The translations under genes and the position numbers were made by a program. From positions 88,951 through 152,950 of the forward strand of contig NZ_JASHJI010000015.1 in the NCBI RefSeq assembly GCF_030733265.1: 64,000 bases of DNA, written 5' to 3'. Under the pieces are notes generated by a model, which saw only the letters and a program-made list of their open reading frames with translations, had not been told where the DNA came from and did no database searches. Numbering within the stretch: the stretch's first letter is position 1; every line of letters starts with the position of its first letter. This DNA is from Roseibium sp. MMSF_3412. GTDB lineage: Bacteria > Pseudomonadota > Alphaproteobacteria > Rhizobiales > Stappiaceae. Shown here one piece after another: positions 1-11,201 of this stretch.

Positions 1-132
1 AAAGACGGCAACCGGATTTTCGATCTTCTCTGCATTCGCCGCGTCAACAGCAACGAAAGGTGCAAGCATTGCAAAGGCTGCAACGGTGAATATCCGTCTT
101 GCTGAGTTCCTGATTTTGACCACGTCTGCCAT
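1..132 (-). CDS. Secreted protein, probable DUF2155 family (N-terminal fragment)
   Basis: Only the first 44 codons are in the window; the gene continues beyond base 1. It starts at an ATG and encodes a basic n-region (KIRNSARR), a hydrophobic stretch and an Ala-rich end that together read as a Sec signal peptide, followed by ENPVAVF. That motif straight after a signal peptide resembles DUF2155 proteins, small periplasmic proteins of unknown function in Alphaproteobacteria. The family call rests on a few residues. Any secreted protein with a similar start cannot be excluded. Confidence 0.5.
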   Translation of the reverse strand, partial: MADVVKIRNSARRIFTVAAFAMLAPFVAVDAANAEKIENPVAVF

Positions 133-194
133 CGGTGTCTGAGTCGCTGGATCTAGAATAGCTCTTTCGGGAAAGGTGGCGCTAGCACCGAATT

Positions 195-228
195 GCGGCC
201 CCGGCAAGACATGCCGACCCGGGACCGC
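195..228 (-). terminator. Hairpin downstream of valS
   Basis: A 10-bp stem (with one G-U pair on the minus strand) and an inner GGCA/TGCC extension lies just after the valS stop codon. There is no U-run after it on the minus strand. It could end or protect the valS transcript, but intrinsic termination is not certain. Confidence 0.35.
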
Positions 229-238
229 GTTGTGCCGA

Positions 239-3169
<2,931 letters not shown>

Positions 3170-3351
3170 CAGGGTCACTCGAAGGGAAGATGTCTGTCGA
3201 AATTCGTGAGCCCCCGTGTAAATCGGAAGCGTCCGCGCAAGTCAACCGGTTATGCGTTGATTGCGGCAAGGATAGGAAGCCTTGAGAGATCTTTGTCCGC
3301 GCTCAGCTTCCAGGACTTGGGTACAAAAGGTTTTGCTGCCATAAAACCGCA

Positions 3352-3795
3352 ATGACGATCCTGATCCGCCCCCATCACTTTCTCTGCATGCTGACCTTTC
3401 TGGGAAAGGGATATTCGGCTGCCTTCGTGAAGAATTACGCCAGGATCGTGGAACGGCTGAATTCGGGTGAGGACATCAGAATCGTGGATGGTCCCGACGA
3501 CATTTGCAAACCGATGCTTCACGAGGCCGGACACCATTGTCACAATGGCAGTGTCAAGGCGCGTGACGGTATTGCTTCACGCCGCATCCATGACTTGCTC
3601 GGGCTCGACCTGAAGACGGGACAGCACCTCAAGTTGACAGGCGCACAGGTCGAGACATTACGAAAAGCCTATGAAAACGGCGCATTTCGCGTCGCTTGTG
3701 ATGGGTGTCAATGGCAAGCCATGTGCACTTCGATCGCGGCGAGCAACTACAGGGGATGCCGCCTGAACCCGGACCACGAACCGGACAAGGGGTGA
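3352..3795 (+). CDS. DUF1284 domain protein
   Basis: A 147-residue protein beginning with IRPHHFLCMLTF.GKGYS, the hallmark start of DUF1284, a family of unknown function. Conserved Cys and His residues (PHH near residue 7, C13, C51, the H59/C61 area, and a C-terminal set at C115, C118, C125 and C135) suggest metal or iron-sulfur binding. This is an inference; no enzyme activity is known to me. It ends one base before the stop codon of the convergent PopZ-family gene, so the two share a terminator region. Start: the ATG at 3352, which directly precedes the family motif. Confidence 0.85.
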   Translation: MTILIRPHHFLCMLTFLGKGYSAAFVKNYARIVERLNSGEDIRIVDGPDDICKPMLHEAGHHCHNGSVKARDGIASRRIHDLLGLDLKTGQHLKLTGAQVETLRKAYENGAFRVACDGCQWQAMCTSIAASNYRGCRLNPDHEPDKG

Positions 3796-3796
3796 G

Positions 3797-4522
3797 TTAA
3801 CGGCGCCGCGTCACGCGCTGAATTTCCTTCTGGACCATCTGCTCGACCATTCCTGGCAGGTTCTGATCCAGCCACGCCTTCAGCATCGGCCGCAGCATTT
3901 CCTTGACGAGTTCCTCAACCGTCTGTGCCTGCGATCCGACGAACATGTTCGACAGATTGTCAAAAGCCGCGTGCACCGCGTCGCCCGTATTGTCCGAGGT
4001 CAGGAACGCATCGGCTGCAACATCGGGAAGATCATCCGGAACAGGTGCGGTTTCCATGGACGACGGCGGTATCGGGGCCGGTGCCGGCGGCGCCTCGCTC
4101 TCTTCGGCAAATGACAGGTCGCCGCCCGGACTGTCAAAGTCTTCCGCAAGACCTTCGACCATTTCCATGTCGTCCGGGACAGCAAGTTCTTCCGTCAGTT
4201 CCAGAACGTCGTCATCGGCTTCATCGTCAGCAGCATCCGCTTCCATCGCCGCTGCCATATCGTCGGCTTCGTCCTCGGACGCACTGTCTCCACCACCACC
4301 GCCGCTCGGTTCCATGTCGAACAGCTTGTCGAGGTCGTCCTGTGACATTTCGCCCGCGTCGCCCATATCATCTACCGCTTCTTCTACTGGAGTCTCAGGC
4401 TGTTCGGTTTCGTTCTCTTCGCTGCCGGCGTCACCCTGGGCATCTTCGTCGGAAATAATACGGCGGATCGATGCGAGGATTTCCTCCATCGACGGCTCGT
4501 CGGCCTTTTTCGCCTCTGCCAT
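3797..4522 (-). CDS. PopZ-like polar organising protein (DUF2497)
   Basis: A 241-residue, very acidic protein. The N-terminal motif SMEEILASIRRIISDE and the C-terminal helical block (VEELVKEMLRPMLKAWLDQNLP...MVQKEIQR) are the two conserved ends of the PopZ/DUF2497 family. A low-complexity Asp/Glu/Pro/Ala-rich linker of about 140 residues joins them. In Caulobacter and Agrobacterium, PopZ self-assembles at the pole and anchors the ParB-origin complex; this role is inherited from the family. Start: ATG at 4522 behind a GGGGGA ribosome-binding site. Position next to valS and tolC is common in Hyphomicrobiales. Confidence 0.88.
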   Translation of the reverse strand: MAEAKKADEPSMEEILASIRRIISDEDAQGDAGSEENETEQPETPVEEAVDDMGDAGEMSQDDLDKLFDMEPSGGGGGDSASEDEADDMAAAMEADAADDEADDDVLELTEELAVPDDMEMVEGLAEDFDSPGGDLSFAEESEAPPAPAPIPPSSMETAPVPDDLPDVAADAFLTSDNTGDAVHAAFDNLSNMFVGSQAQTVEELVKEMLRPMLKAWLDQNLPGMVEQMVQKEIQRVTRRR

Positions 4523-4730
4523 GATATCCCCCGTTTACCTCGTCCACGCTACAGCACATTCGATTTCGCGAATGATTCGTTAATCGAAATTATGCGTCTC
4601 GAACGCAGCCCCGCAAAGCAAACGCATCTGTTCCGATTGTTTTATCCCCTCATATGTCCGGGATTCGCCACACCAAACAAAGTGGTACCGGAAATCCAAA
4701 GGCGATGCGGCGCACGCTTTCAAACAGTAA

Positions 4731-4760
4731 AACGGCCGGGAACCTGGGTTCCCAGCCGTT
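4731..4760 (-). terminator. Intrinsic terminator of tolC
   Basis: A 13-bp stem with a 4-nt loop lies 24 bases past the tolC stop. The single mismatch on the plus strand becomes a G-U pair when read on the minus strand. It is followed on that strand by TTTTACTGTTT, which fits a Rho-independent terminator for tolC. Confidence 0.8.
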
Positions 4761-4783
4761 CAGACTTGCTTGTCGGAATTAAC

Positions 4784-6184
4784 TCAGCGCCCGTCCGGCG
4801 TTCTCGAACCGAACCATTTGCCCCTTACAGCCCGGTAGTGCTGTGTCGGATCGTAGATCTGTACATGAAGTCCAAGATCCGTCGCGCTCAGTGAACCGAT
4901 CGAAGATACCAGCTGATAGCCGCTGATGATCCGGTTGCTCTGTGCCTGAACGAGGTTCGACTGCTGCGTCACGAGTTCACGCTGTGCATCCAGAACATCA
5001 AGCGTGGTCCGCTGACCAACGCGCTGCTCTTCGATCACACCTTCCAGGGCAAGCTGCGATGCTTCAACGGCGGCCTGCGCCGCAACGATCGATGCTTCGG
5101 CAGCCTGATAGTTGCCCCAGGCGGAGATGACGTTGGCGCGGATCTGGTCGCGCGTGACATCAAGTTGCAAACGGGTCTCTCCCAGAGACTCCTTTGCCTG
5201 CCGGATGCTGGAAGAGACCGATCCGGCCTGATAGAGCGGAATGCTTACGCTGCCGTTGATGGAGGCAGAGTCCGTATTTTCCGCAAAGAATGTGCTCGGA
5301 TTAACGCTTCTGCTCAACGATCCGTCGACCGTGACCGTGGGCAGGCGCTGACCTTCGATTGCCTTCACACTGAAAATCGCGGCGTCCACCAGATGTTGCG
5401 CCTGACGGATCAGCGGCTGCTTGACCTCACTCGTCTTAAGTGCGGAATCGAGCGACTTGGGAACGAATTTCGCGATTCCCGTGTCGGCGGAAAGATTTTT
5501 CGCTTCGATACCGATCACCTGCCGGTAGACAGCGCGGCTTGCGTTGAGATTCGCGAGTGCGGAGTTCAGACTTGCCTGCGCTTCCGCTGCACGCGCTTCT
5601 GCCTGGCTCACATCCGTCCGCGTTCCCTCACCCACATCAAACCGGTCGCGCGCCGCGCGCACCTGTTCCTGAAGGAAGGCAAGGTCGCTGCGCTGGAGTG
5701 ATACGAGCGCCGTGTCCTGGATGACGTTGACATATGCAGTGGCGGCCGAAAGCAGCGTGTCCTGCTCGGAGGAGATCAGGCTTTCCCGCTGTGCGCGCAC
5801 GATCGCTTCTGCCTGGCGAACCGAGTTCACGGTCCGAAACCCGGCGAAAACCGTTTGGCTGACTGTCAACGAGATCGAGGCGTTGTTTTGAACCGCGGCC
5901 AGATTTCGCGAACCGGAGTCTTCCCAGGTCCTGCCGATGTTGGCTCCCAACGACACCGTGGGCCGCCATCCGGCCAACGCCTGGGGAACCCCCTCATCCG
6001 TGCCGCGCAACGTTGCACGCGCGGCATTCAAGCTCGGATTGTTGGCATACGCCAAAGCAAGCGATTGCCAGATCGTCTCAGCCTTTGCAGATGACACTGC
6101 AAATCCGGTCAACGAAACGGCAGCAACCCCGCCCATCAGCATAAACCCAATGGTAGCTGCCCTAAATGTTGAACGACACGACAC
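4784..6184 (-). CDS. tolC: TolC-family outer-membrane efflux/secretion channel
   Basis: A 466-residue outer-membrane factor that would trimerise into the exit duct for type I secretion and RND or MFS efflux pumps. A signal peptide ends near SSAKA-ETIWQ. Two repeated coiled-coil halves follow, rich in Ala, Gln and Ser, including the typical TolC stretches near SQTVFAGFRT and LDVLDAQRELV. I place the start at GTG 6184 because AAGGAG lies six bases upstream; an in-frame GTG at 6205 would put that ribosome-binding site inside the gene. The preceding gene on this strand is pcm, a pair often seen in Rhizobiales, with 203 bp between them. Confidence 0.93.
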   Translation of the reverse strand: MSCRSTFRAATIGFMLMGGVAAVSLTGFAVSSAKAETIWQSLALAYANNPSLNAARATLRGTDEGVPQALAGWRPTVSLGANIGRTWEDSGSRNLAAVQNNASISLTVSQTVFAGFRTVNSVRQAEAIVRAQRESLISSEQDTLLSAATAYVNVIQDTALVSLQRSDLAFLQEQVRAARDRFDVGEGTRTDVSQAEARAAEAQASLNSALANLNASRAVYRQVIGIEAKNLSADTGIAKFVPKSLDSALKTSEVKQPLIRQAQHLVDAAIFSVKAIEGQRLPTVTVDGSLSRSVNPSTFFAENTDSASINGSVSIPLYQAGSVSSSIRQAKESLGETRLQLDVTRDQIRANVISAWGNYQAAEASIVAAQAAVEASQLALEGVIEEQRVGQRTTLDVLDAQRELVTQQSNLVQAQSNRIISGYQLVSSIGSLSATDLGLHVQIYDPTQHYRAVRGKWFGSRTPDGR

Positions 6185-6387
6185 CCAACGCTCCTTCCGG
6201 ATCACGACACATAGGCTAGTTGACTAAACCGAAGAACATTACTCTTCAAGCGTTTGAGGTCGATTTAATCAGTTTTTCAAAGACTGCGACTTAAAGGCAA
6301 CAAATCCATAGCAGGGATAAGCCTCTCGCCGCGCTGCGAAACCGACAATCTTCCTCTGAAGACTGGTTCAAGGTGGTTAGCAATTCG

Positions 6388-7050
6388 TTAAAAGGTGAAT
6401 TCACCGGATTTAGCGAAACCCGGCAGGAGACTGACCGCGGCATTGAAGCCGAATCGGCTGCTCACCGCCTCTCCCGACTTCTGATAAAGGCGTGCCACGC
6501 CGGCCCCGCCAAGCCCTTCGATGACCACCAGGCGTCCGGATGACTTCAACTGTTTTGGCAGCGTTTCCGGCAATACCTCGACAGCCCCGTCCACAAATAT
6601 GACGTCGTACGGGCCTTCGGAGGCATATCCTTCCACAAGCGGACCGTCGACGACGACGGCATTCTCTATACCGAGTTCAACCAGCGATTCGGTGGCTGAG
6701 TTGCAAAGGGCCTCGTCTTCCTCGAGCGCGACCACGGAGGCGGCGAGCTTGGCAATCACGGCCGCGCTGTAGCCGGTGCCCGCACCGACGATCAGCACCA
6801 CATGGTCCGGGCGAATATCGGCGAGCTGCAGCATTTTCCCGAAAATATGCGGCTTCATCAGAACGCGGCCACCCTCGTCCGATCCGATCTGAAGGTCTTC
6901 GTCTATATAGGCGACCGCTTTTCGGGACGCCGCAACAAATCTCTCCCGCGGCACCTCTTCCATCGCGTCGAGAATACGGTGGTCGGTGACATCGTTGGTC
7001 CGCAACTGGTTGTCCACCATCTTGCGGCGAGACTGACTGTAGTCCGTCAT
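6388..7050 (-). CDS. pcm: Protein-L-isoaspartate O-methyltransferase
   Basis: A 220-residue SAM-dependent enzyme that methylates isoaspartyl residues in aged proteins so that they can revert to aspartate. The N-terminus MVDNQLR...V.D.RIL.AM..VPRE.FV is the alphaproteobacterial PCMT pattern. The SAM-binding motif appears as VLIVGAGTGYSAAVIAKLA. The active-site loop differs from the E. coli DGWxGW form, as is usual in this group, so some authors call these proteins PCMT-like. Start: ATG at 7050 with GAGGG upstream; an upstream in-frame start adds 26 unconserved residues. It lies ahead of tolC in the same direction. Confidence 0.88.
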   Translation of the reverse strand: MTDYSQSRRKMVDNQLRTNDVTDHRILDAMEEVPRERFVAASRKAVAYIDEDLQIGSDEGGRVLMKPHIFGKMLQLADIRPDHVVLIVGAGTGYSAAVIAKLAASVVALEEDEALCNSATESLVELGIENAVVVDGPLVEGYASEGPYDVIFVDGAVEVLPETLPKQLKSSGRLVVIEGLGGAGVARLYQKSGEAVSSRFGFNAAVSLLPGFAKSGEFTF

Positions 7051-7298
7051 ATCGGCCCTCACTGTGAATAGCCGGTTCTCCGGCGCCTCTCGAATTGGTT
7101 CATTAACGACGCAGACACGGCATGACAAGTGTCACGCGTATTTGCTCCCGCCGGCACGGTGACGCACGTTCTGAAAACCGGCGCAATCGAACATCGCCTG
7201 AACCATGCATGCTGTTCTGGTGGAAATGTGAGTCCAGCCGGATTCAGGACTTGACCAATCCGCGTAACTGATTGATAAGGCGCGGCACACCACATGGT

Positions 7299-7372
7299 GG
7301 CCCTGTGGCGGAGTGGTGACGCAGCGGATTGCAAATCCGTGTACACCGGTTCGATTCCGGTCGGGGCCTCCA
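7299..7372 (+). tRNA. tRNA-Cys (GCA)
   Basis: A 74-nt cloverleaf with acceptor stem GGCCCTG/CGGGGCC (one G-U), anticodon loop TTGCAAA with anticodon GCA at 7331-7333, TTCGATT in the T-loop region and CCA encoded at 7370-7372. The discriminator base is T, the identity element expected for tRNA-Cys. Confidence 0.97.
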
Positions 7373-7490
7373 TTTCCTCCAAAACTTCGATATCGATCAC
7401 CCTTGCTCCACCAAGGCCAACGCAGCGCTATCTGTTTCCGCCGCGTCATGATAGCGTTTTCTCCGGAGTGGACACACGGAGAAATGCAAC

Positions 7491-7922
7491 ATGAAACCAC
7501 CAGTGGCAAGTCCTTCGATCCCGGCAAAACAGGCCCATGCGATCAAGACATCAAGCATGAAACGGGTGCAACCGCCGCGGCCTGCAAAATCTCCGGAAAT
7601 GGTGACTCAAGGTCCGGATATCGAAGCCCTCGTCGAGACGCTCCGCAACCGCATAAACGATCTGGAAGCGCGGGTTGCGGAACTGGAAAGCGTCATCTCT
7701 TTCCAGGGTCAGGATGTGGTCATCAGCTCTTCAAAGAGTGTCCTCATCCAGGGAATGGATACCGTCGAGATTTCCGCCGGAAGCAAGATCATGGCTGGTG
7801 CAAGCATGTACGAGGCGAACGTTCCCATTGCCAAGTTTTCGGGCGTGCTTGAATGCGATGTGCTCACCACAAACACGGTGATCGCCTCGGTCTACACGCC
7901 AGGTGCCGGGAACATCTGGTAA
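7491..7922 (+). CDS. Orphan protein: Pro-rich start, coiled coil, beta-repeat tail
   Basis: I do not recognise this 143-residue protein. It has a Pro/Ala/Lys-rich, probably disordered start (residues 1-40), a heptad-like segment about residues 43-66 (IEALVETLRNRINDLEARVAEL), then Ser/Val-rich strands such as DVVISSSKSVLIQG and VEISAGSKIMAGA, ending TPGAGNIW. The alternating strand pattern resembles the C-terminal beta-prism of VgrG/gp5-like spike proteins, but no spike, tail or secretion genes are near. The gene has a GGAG ribosome-binding site about nine bases before its ATG and follows tRNA-Cys. Trimeric assembly through the coiled coil is a guess. Confidence 0.7.
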   Translation: MKPPVASPSIPAKQAHAIKTSSMKRVQPPRPAKSPEMVTQGPDIEALVETLRNRINDLEARVAELESVISFQGQDVVISSSKSVLIQGMDTVEISAGSKIMAGASMYEANVPIAKFSGVLECDVLTTNTVIASVYTPGAGNIW

Positions 7923-8011
7923 TCGACGAAAGGCATTGTTCGTGCAACAGCAAGCGTTTGCGCCTTTTCTTGCGCTTGACTTGTGTCTTCAAATCCGACG
8001 ATGCTGCTCCG

Positions 8012-9142
8012 ATGAAGGATCCCAGTTTCAGCGTCGGCGTCGAAGAAGAGTACCTGCTGGTCGACAAATCGAGCCGAAAGCTTGCGAGTTCGCCACCGAA
8101 AGAACTCTTCTCGGCCTGTGAAAGCGCGCTTGAAGGTCGTGTCAGTCCCGAGTTCCTGCAGTGCCAGATCGAAGTCGGGACACCCGTCTGCCTGACATTT
8201 TCAGAAGTGCGCGCGGAACTTGCCTATTTCCGCAAAACCGTCGCCAAGGAGGCAGCCGCGCATAATTTCGCGCCGATCGCTGCCTCAACGCATCCGTTCG
8301 CGGAGTGGACCGACCAGCCGCACACCGACAAGGAACGCTACAATCAGATCGCACGGACGATGCAGGTTGTCGCCAGAAGAATGCTGATCTGCGGCATGCA
8401 TGTTCACGTCGGCATCGAAGACGAAGAACTGCGCCTCGACCTTTTCAACCAGCTTGCTTATTTCCTGCCGCACCTGCTGGCGCTCAGTACGTCGTCTCCG
8501 TTCTGGCGTGGACGGAACACGGGACTGAAATCGTATCGGCTTGCCGTTTTCAACGAGATGCCGCGAACCGGACTGCCGCCGCGCTTCGACAGCCATCACG
8601 AGTACCGCCACATCGTCAATATCCTGAGCAGCGCCGGCGTTCTTGAGGATGCGACCAAGATCTGGTGGGACCTCAGACCGTCCGACAGATTTCCGACGCT
8701 GGAACTGCGCGTGACGGATGTCTGCCCCCGGCTCGATGATGCGGTCGCGATCGCAGCGCTCTACAGGTGCCTGTGCAGAATGCTCTACCGGCTCAGGCGC
8801 GCGAACCAGAGCTGGCGCCCCTACTCCCGATTTCTGCTTGCCGAGAACCGCTGGCAGGCACAGCGATACGGAACCGAAGCGCGCCTGATCGACTTCGGAC
8901 GCAACGAAACCGCGCCCTTTGTCGATCTTGTCGAGGAACTGATCGAACTGGTCAGACCCGATGCAGTCTTCTTCGGGTGCGAGGCGGAACTTGAGCATAT
9001 CCGCACCATCGCCGTGGAAGGCACATCCGCGGACAAGCAGTTACAGATCGCCGGAGACATACCGGATGACGGACTGATTGCACCGGACAAGCTCGACAGG
9101 ATCGTTGACCATCTTGTCGCGGAAACACTGGCAGACCTGTGA
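8012..9142 (+). CDS. YbdK-type carboxylate-amine ligase (GCS2 family)
   Basis: A 376-residue protein of the glutamate-cysteine ligase 2 family, which joins a carboxylate to an amine with ATP. YbdK shows weak glutamate-cysteine ligase activity, but the real substrate is usually unknown. The family start FSVGVEEEYLLVD is present, as are ICGMHVHVGIEDEE near residue 128, SSPFWRGRNTGLKSYR near 165 and WWDLRPSDRFPTLELRV near 220. Length matches YbdK (about 372). I chose ATG 8012 because the family motif begins six residues later; longer in-frame extensions have no conservation. The ribosome-binding site is weak. Neighbours give no pathway clue. Confidence 0.88.
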   Translation: MKDPSFSVGVEEEYLLVDKSSRKLASSPPKELFSACESALEGRVSPEFLQCQIEVGTPVCLTFSEVRAELAYFRKTVAKEAAAHNFAPIAASTHPFAEWTDQPHTDKERYNQIARTMQVVARRMLICGMHVHVGIEDEELRLDLFNQLAYFLPHLLALSTSSPFWRGRNTGLKSYRLAVFNEMPRTGLPPRFDSHHEYRHIVNILSSAGVLEDATKIWWDLRPSDRFPTLELRVTDVCPRLDDAVAIAALYRCLCRMLYRLRRANQSWRPYSRFLLAENRWQAQRYGTEARLIDFGRNETAPFVDLVEELIELVRPDAVFFGCEAELEHIRTIAVEGTSADKQLQIAGDIPDDGLIAPDKLDRIVDHLVAETLADL

Positions 9143-9150
9143 CCGTCCGG

Positions 9151-9402
9151 CTAGGCGGTCTTTTTTGCAGATCTGGGCGGTGATCCGTGCGCACGCGCAT
9201 GAAAATGGCTCCGCTCGCCGGTCAGGACAAAGGCAAACTCATCAATTTCCGAAATGACTGCGTCAGCCGATCTGGAAAGACCCGATTTCGGTCTCATCGC
9301 GCGTTGCGCGTCGACCAGTGACTTTCTGGCCTGCGCAAGTGCGCCTAGCAACACATCCTTATCAATCTCCTTCGGCCCGCTGGACCTGCGCTCTGCAGCC
9401 AT
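9151..9402 (-). CDS. Small orphan protein, 83 residues
   Basis: Not recognised. A basic, mostly helical sequence with a central segment KDVLLGALAQARKSLVDAQRAM, then a hydrophobic patch DEFAFVLTG and a Lys/Arg/Pro-rich tail. It is likely real because GGGGTGA sits six bases upstream of the ATG at 9402 and because it is arranged convergently with the ligase gene, ending eight bases after that gene's stop. No membrane segment or metal motif is visible. Function unknown. Confidence 0.6.
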   Translation of the reverse strand: MAAERRSSGPKEIDKDVLLGALAQARKSLVDAQRAMRPKSGLSRSADAVISEIDEFAFVLTGERSHFHARAHGSPPRSAKKTA

Positions 9403-9546
9403 GTTTCACCCCACATCTTATGTTCCTGTTTTGTTCTTATAATTTCCGAATTTTTTCTGTCAATTTGCGTTTCTGACAAGGGAAGTGTCGTTTCACGTGC
9501 TGCCGCGCCTCCTCAAATCGGATAAAGCTCGGCAAATCAAGGACTA

Positions 9547-9810
9547 GGTGATGGACTCATAAATGAGACAGAAATGGCATGCGAAATGGCGAAATCTCGT
9601 CAGGAAGGGTGTGCGGAGCGGGCTTCCTGCCCGGTCAAGCACGCTGACGCCACGGGGTGAAGCCATTTCCATGTCCTTCGGATTTGACCGGCTTGCTCCT
9701 CCTCCGCGTTGCGAAAGGCTTGAAAATGCGCCACATTTCCTACGCTTCCGCTCCTTGATGAGAAGCAAGTCGCCTCAAACCATTTCGGCCTCATTTATGA
9801 GTCCATCACC
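9547..9810 (+). mobile_element. MITE-like element, copy 1 (264 bp)
   Basis: A non-coding element bounded by a 21-bp perfect terminal inverted repeat (GGTGATGGACTCATAAATGAG at 9547-9567, complement at 9790-9810), with weaker inverted similarity a further ten bases inwards. The interior resembles the copy at 10926-11189, which is also 264 bp. The left flank is TA, as expected for an IS630/Tc1-mariner-type target; the right flank is TC, so the duplication has decayed or was not precise. It ends 51 bases before the cobC start. Confidence 0.8.
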
Positions 9811-9861
9811 TCGGGCGTCGGGCAGTTCGGTTTGCCTGGCGGAAACGCAAAGGGTGGTTTC

Positions 9862-10863
9862 GTGAAACACGGTGGTGACTTGTCGCTCGCGGTCGAACGC
9901 TTTGGTGGAACACCGGATGACTGGCTCGATCTGTCGACCGGGATAAATCCGTATGCTTACCCTTTTGATCGGGAAATCGCGACCGCAAGCTGGACAACGC
10001 TTCCGAACCGCGTTGCCGAGGAACAGCTCCTTTCCGCTGCAAGACGGGCCTATCAGGTTCCGGAGCATCTCGGTCTGGTGGCAGCACCCGGCACCCAGAT
10101 ATTGCTGTCGTTGTTGCCGTCTCTCCTCCCCGAAGGCCCGGCGGCCCTGGCTGCGCCGACCTATTCGAGCCACAAGGAAGTCTGGCATAGGGACGGCAGG
10201 GATCCGGTCGAGCTTTCAAGTGTATACGCGCTGCCCGCCGAAGCCAGAATTGTCGTTCTGGTCAATCCGAACAATCCGGACGGCCAGCTCATCGATGTGA
10301 AAAGCCTGCTCGAGATTGCTAAGATCCTGACCGAAAGGGGCGGATTTCTGGTGGTCGACGAAGCCTTTGCAGATGTCATGCCGGGCGCGAGTGTCCTGCC
10401 GCATGCCGGGAACGAGAACATTGTCGTGCTGAGATCATTCGGCAAGTTTTTCGGGCTTGCCGGTCTAAGGCTCGGTTTTCTGGCGGGACCAAAGGAAATC
10501 ACCGACCGTCTCGGCGCGCGCCTTGAAAGCTGGTGCGTCAGCGGGCCAGCCCTCGATATCGGGGCGCAGGCCCTTCGGAACCACGAATGGCAGGAAAAGA
10601 TGGTGCGCCGCCTCGCCGACGAGATGGCCGACCTGACAATCGCGCTGTCAGAACATCAGCTGAGCGTCTTTGGCGGCACACCGCTGTTTGCCCTTGCCGG
10701 TCTACGCAAGGCGCACGCACTGCATGAAGCGCTGGCTCGGCGGCACATCTGGACCCGGGTTTTCGACTACGCACCGACCTGGATCCGCTTCGGTCTGCCG
10801 GGCGGTGCTGCGAACCTTCAGCGGTTGTCCGATGCTCTTTCAAAAGCGCGCACCGATCTCTGA
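9862..10863 (+). CDS. cobC: Threonine-phosphate decarboxylase-like cobalamin protein CobC
   Basis: A PLP-dependent class I/II aminotransferase-fold protein of 333 residues. In the aerobic pathway CobC works with CobD to supply and attach the (R)-1-amino-2-propanol arm of cobalamin; Salmonella's homologue decarboxylates L-threonine-3-phosphate. The family start HGGDL...FGG....WLDLSTGINP is clear. NPNNPDGQ, VVDEAFADVMPG and the PLP-lysine motif SFGKFFGLAGLRLGF follow in order. I chose GTG 9862, ten residues upstream of DLSTGINP's leader and preceded by AAAGGG; a TTG at 9832 is an alternative. MITE copies lie on both sides, so its promoter may be altered. Confidence 0.93.
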   Translation: MKHGGDLSLAVERFGGTPDDWLDLSTGINPYAYPFDREIATASWTTLPNRVAEEQLLSAARRAYQVPEHLGLVAAPGTQILLSLLPSLLPEGPAALAAPTYSSHKEVWHRDGRDPVELSSVYALPAEARIVVLVNPNNPDGQLIDVKSLLEIAKILTERGGFLVVDEAFADVMPGASVLPHAGNENIVVLRSFGKFFGLAGLRLGFLAGPKEITDRLGARLESWCVSGPALDIGAQALRNHEWQEKMVRRLADEMADLTIALSEHQLSVFGGTPLFALAGLRKAHALHEALARRHIWTRVFDYAPTWIRFGLPGGAANLQRLSDALSKARTDL

Positions 10864-10925
10864 CTTCCTCTTTGCACACTGGATAGCAGGGAAAAGCCGG
10901 TTCCCCTTTTCCGGGAATTGCTCTA

Positions 10926-11189
10926 GGGTACGAACCCATAAATGAAGCCGATTTGGCGGTAGAAATGCCAAAATCTCGCGAGGAAGCGTGCGCAGAGCGG
11001 GCGCTATGCCCGGTCAAGCACGGTGACGTTGCGAGGTGAAGCCATTCTGCCGTCCTTCGGATTTGGCCGTTTTGGCCATCTGCTGCGTCGCGAAAGGCTT
11101 GAAAATGAACCACATTTCCTGCGCTTTCGCTCCTCGCAGCTGGTCAAAACGATCCAAACCAAATTGACTTCATTTATGAGTCCGTACCC
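10926..11189 (+). mobile_element. MITE-like element, copy 2 (264 bp)
   Basis: Same orientation, length and interior as the element at 9547-9810. Its ends are GGGTACGAACCCATAAATGAAG and a complement that differs at two positions. Both flanks are TA (10924-10925 and 11190-11191), the expected duplication for an IS630/Tc1-mariner-type transposase acting in trans. It separates cobC from cobD and stops 12 bases before the cobD ATG. Confidence 0.85.
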
Positions 11190-11201
11190 TAGCAAACTCG
11201 C

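Noticed and set aside
9544..9768. Possible peptide on the minus strand shared by MITE copies 1 and 2
   Set aside because: The frame looks similar in both copies only because the DNA repeats are similar; it has no ribosome-binding site and diverges freely, so it is not taken as a transposase remnant.
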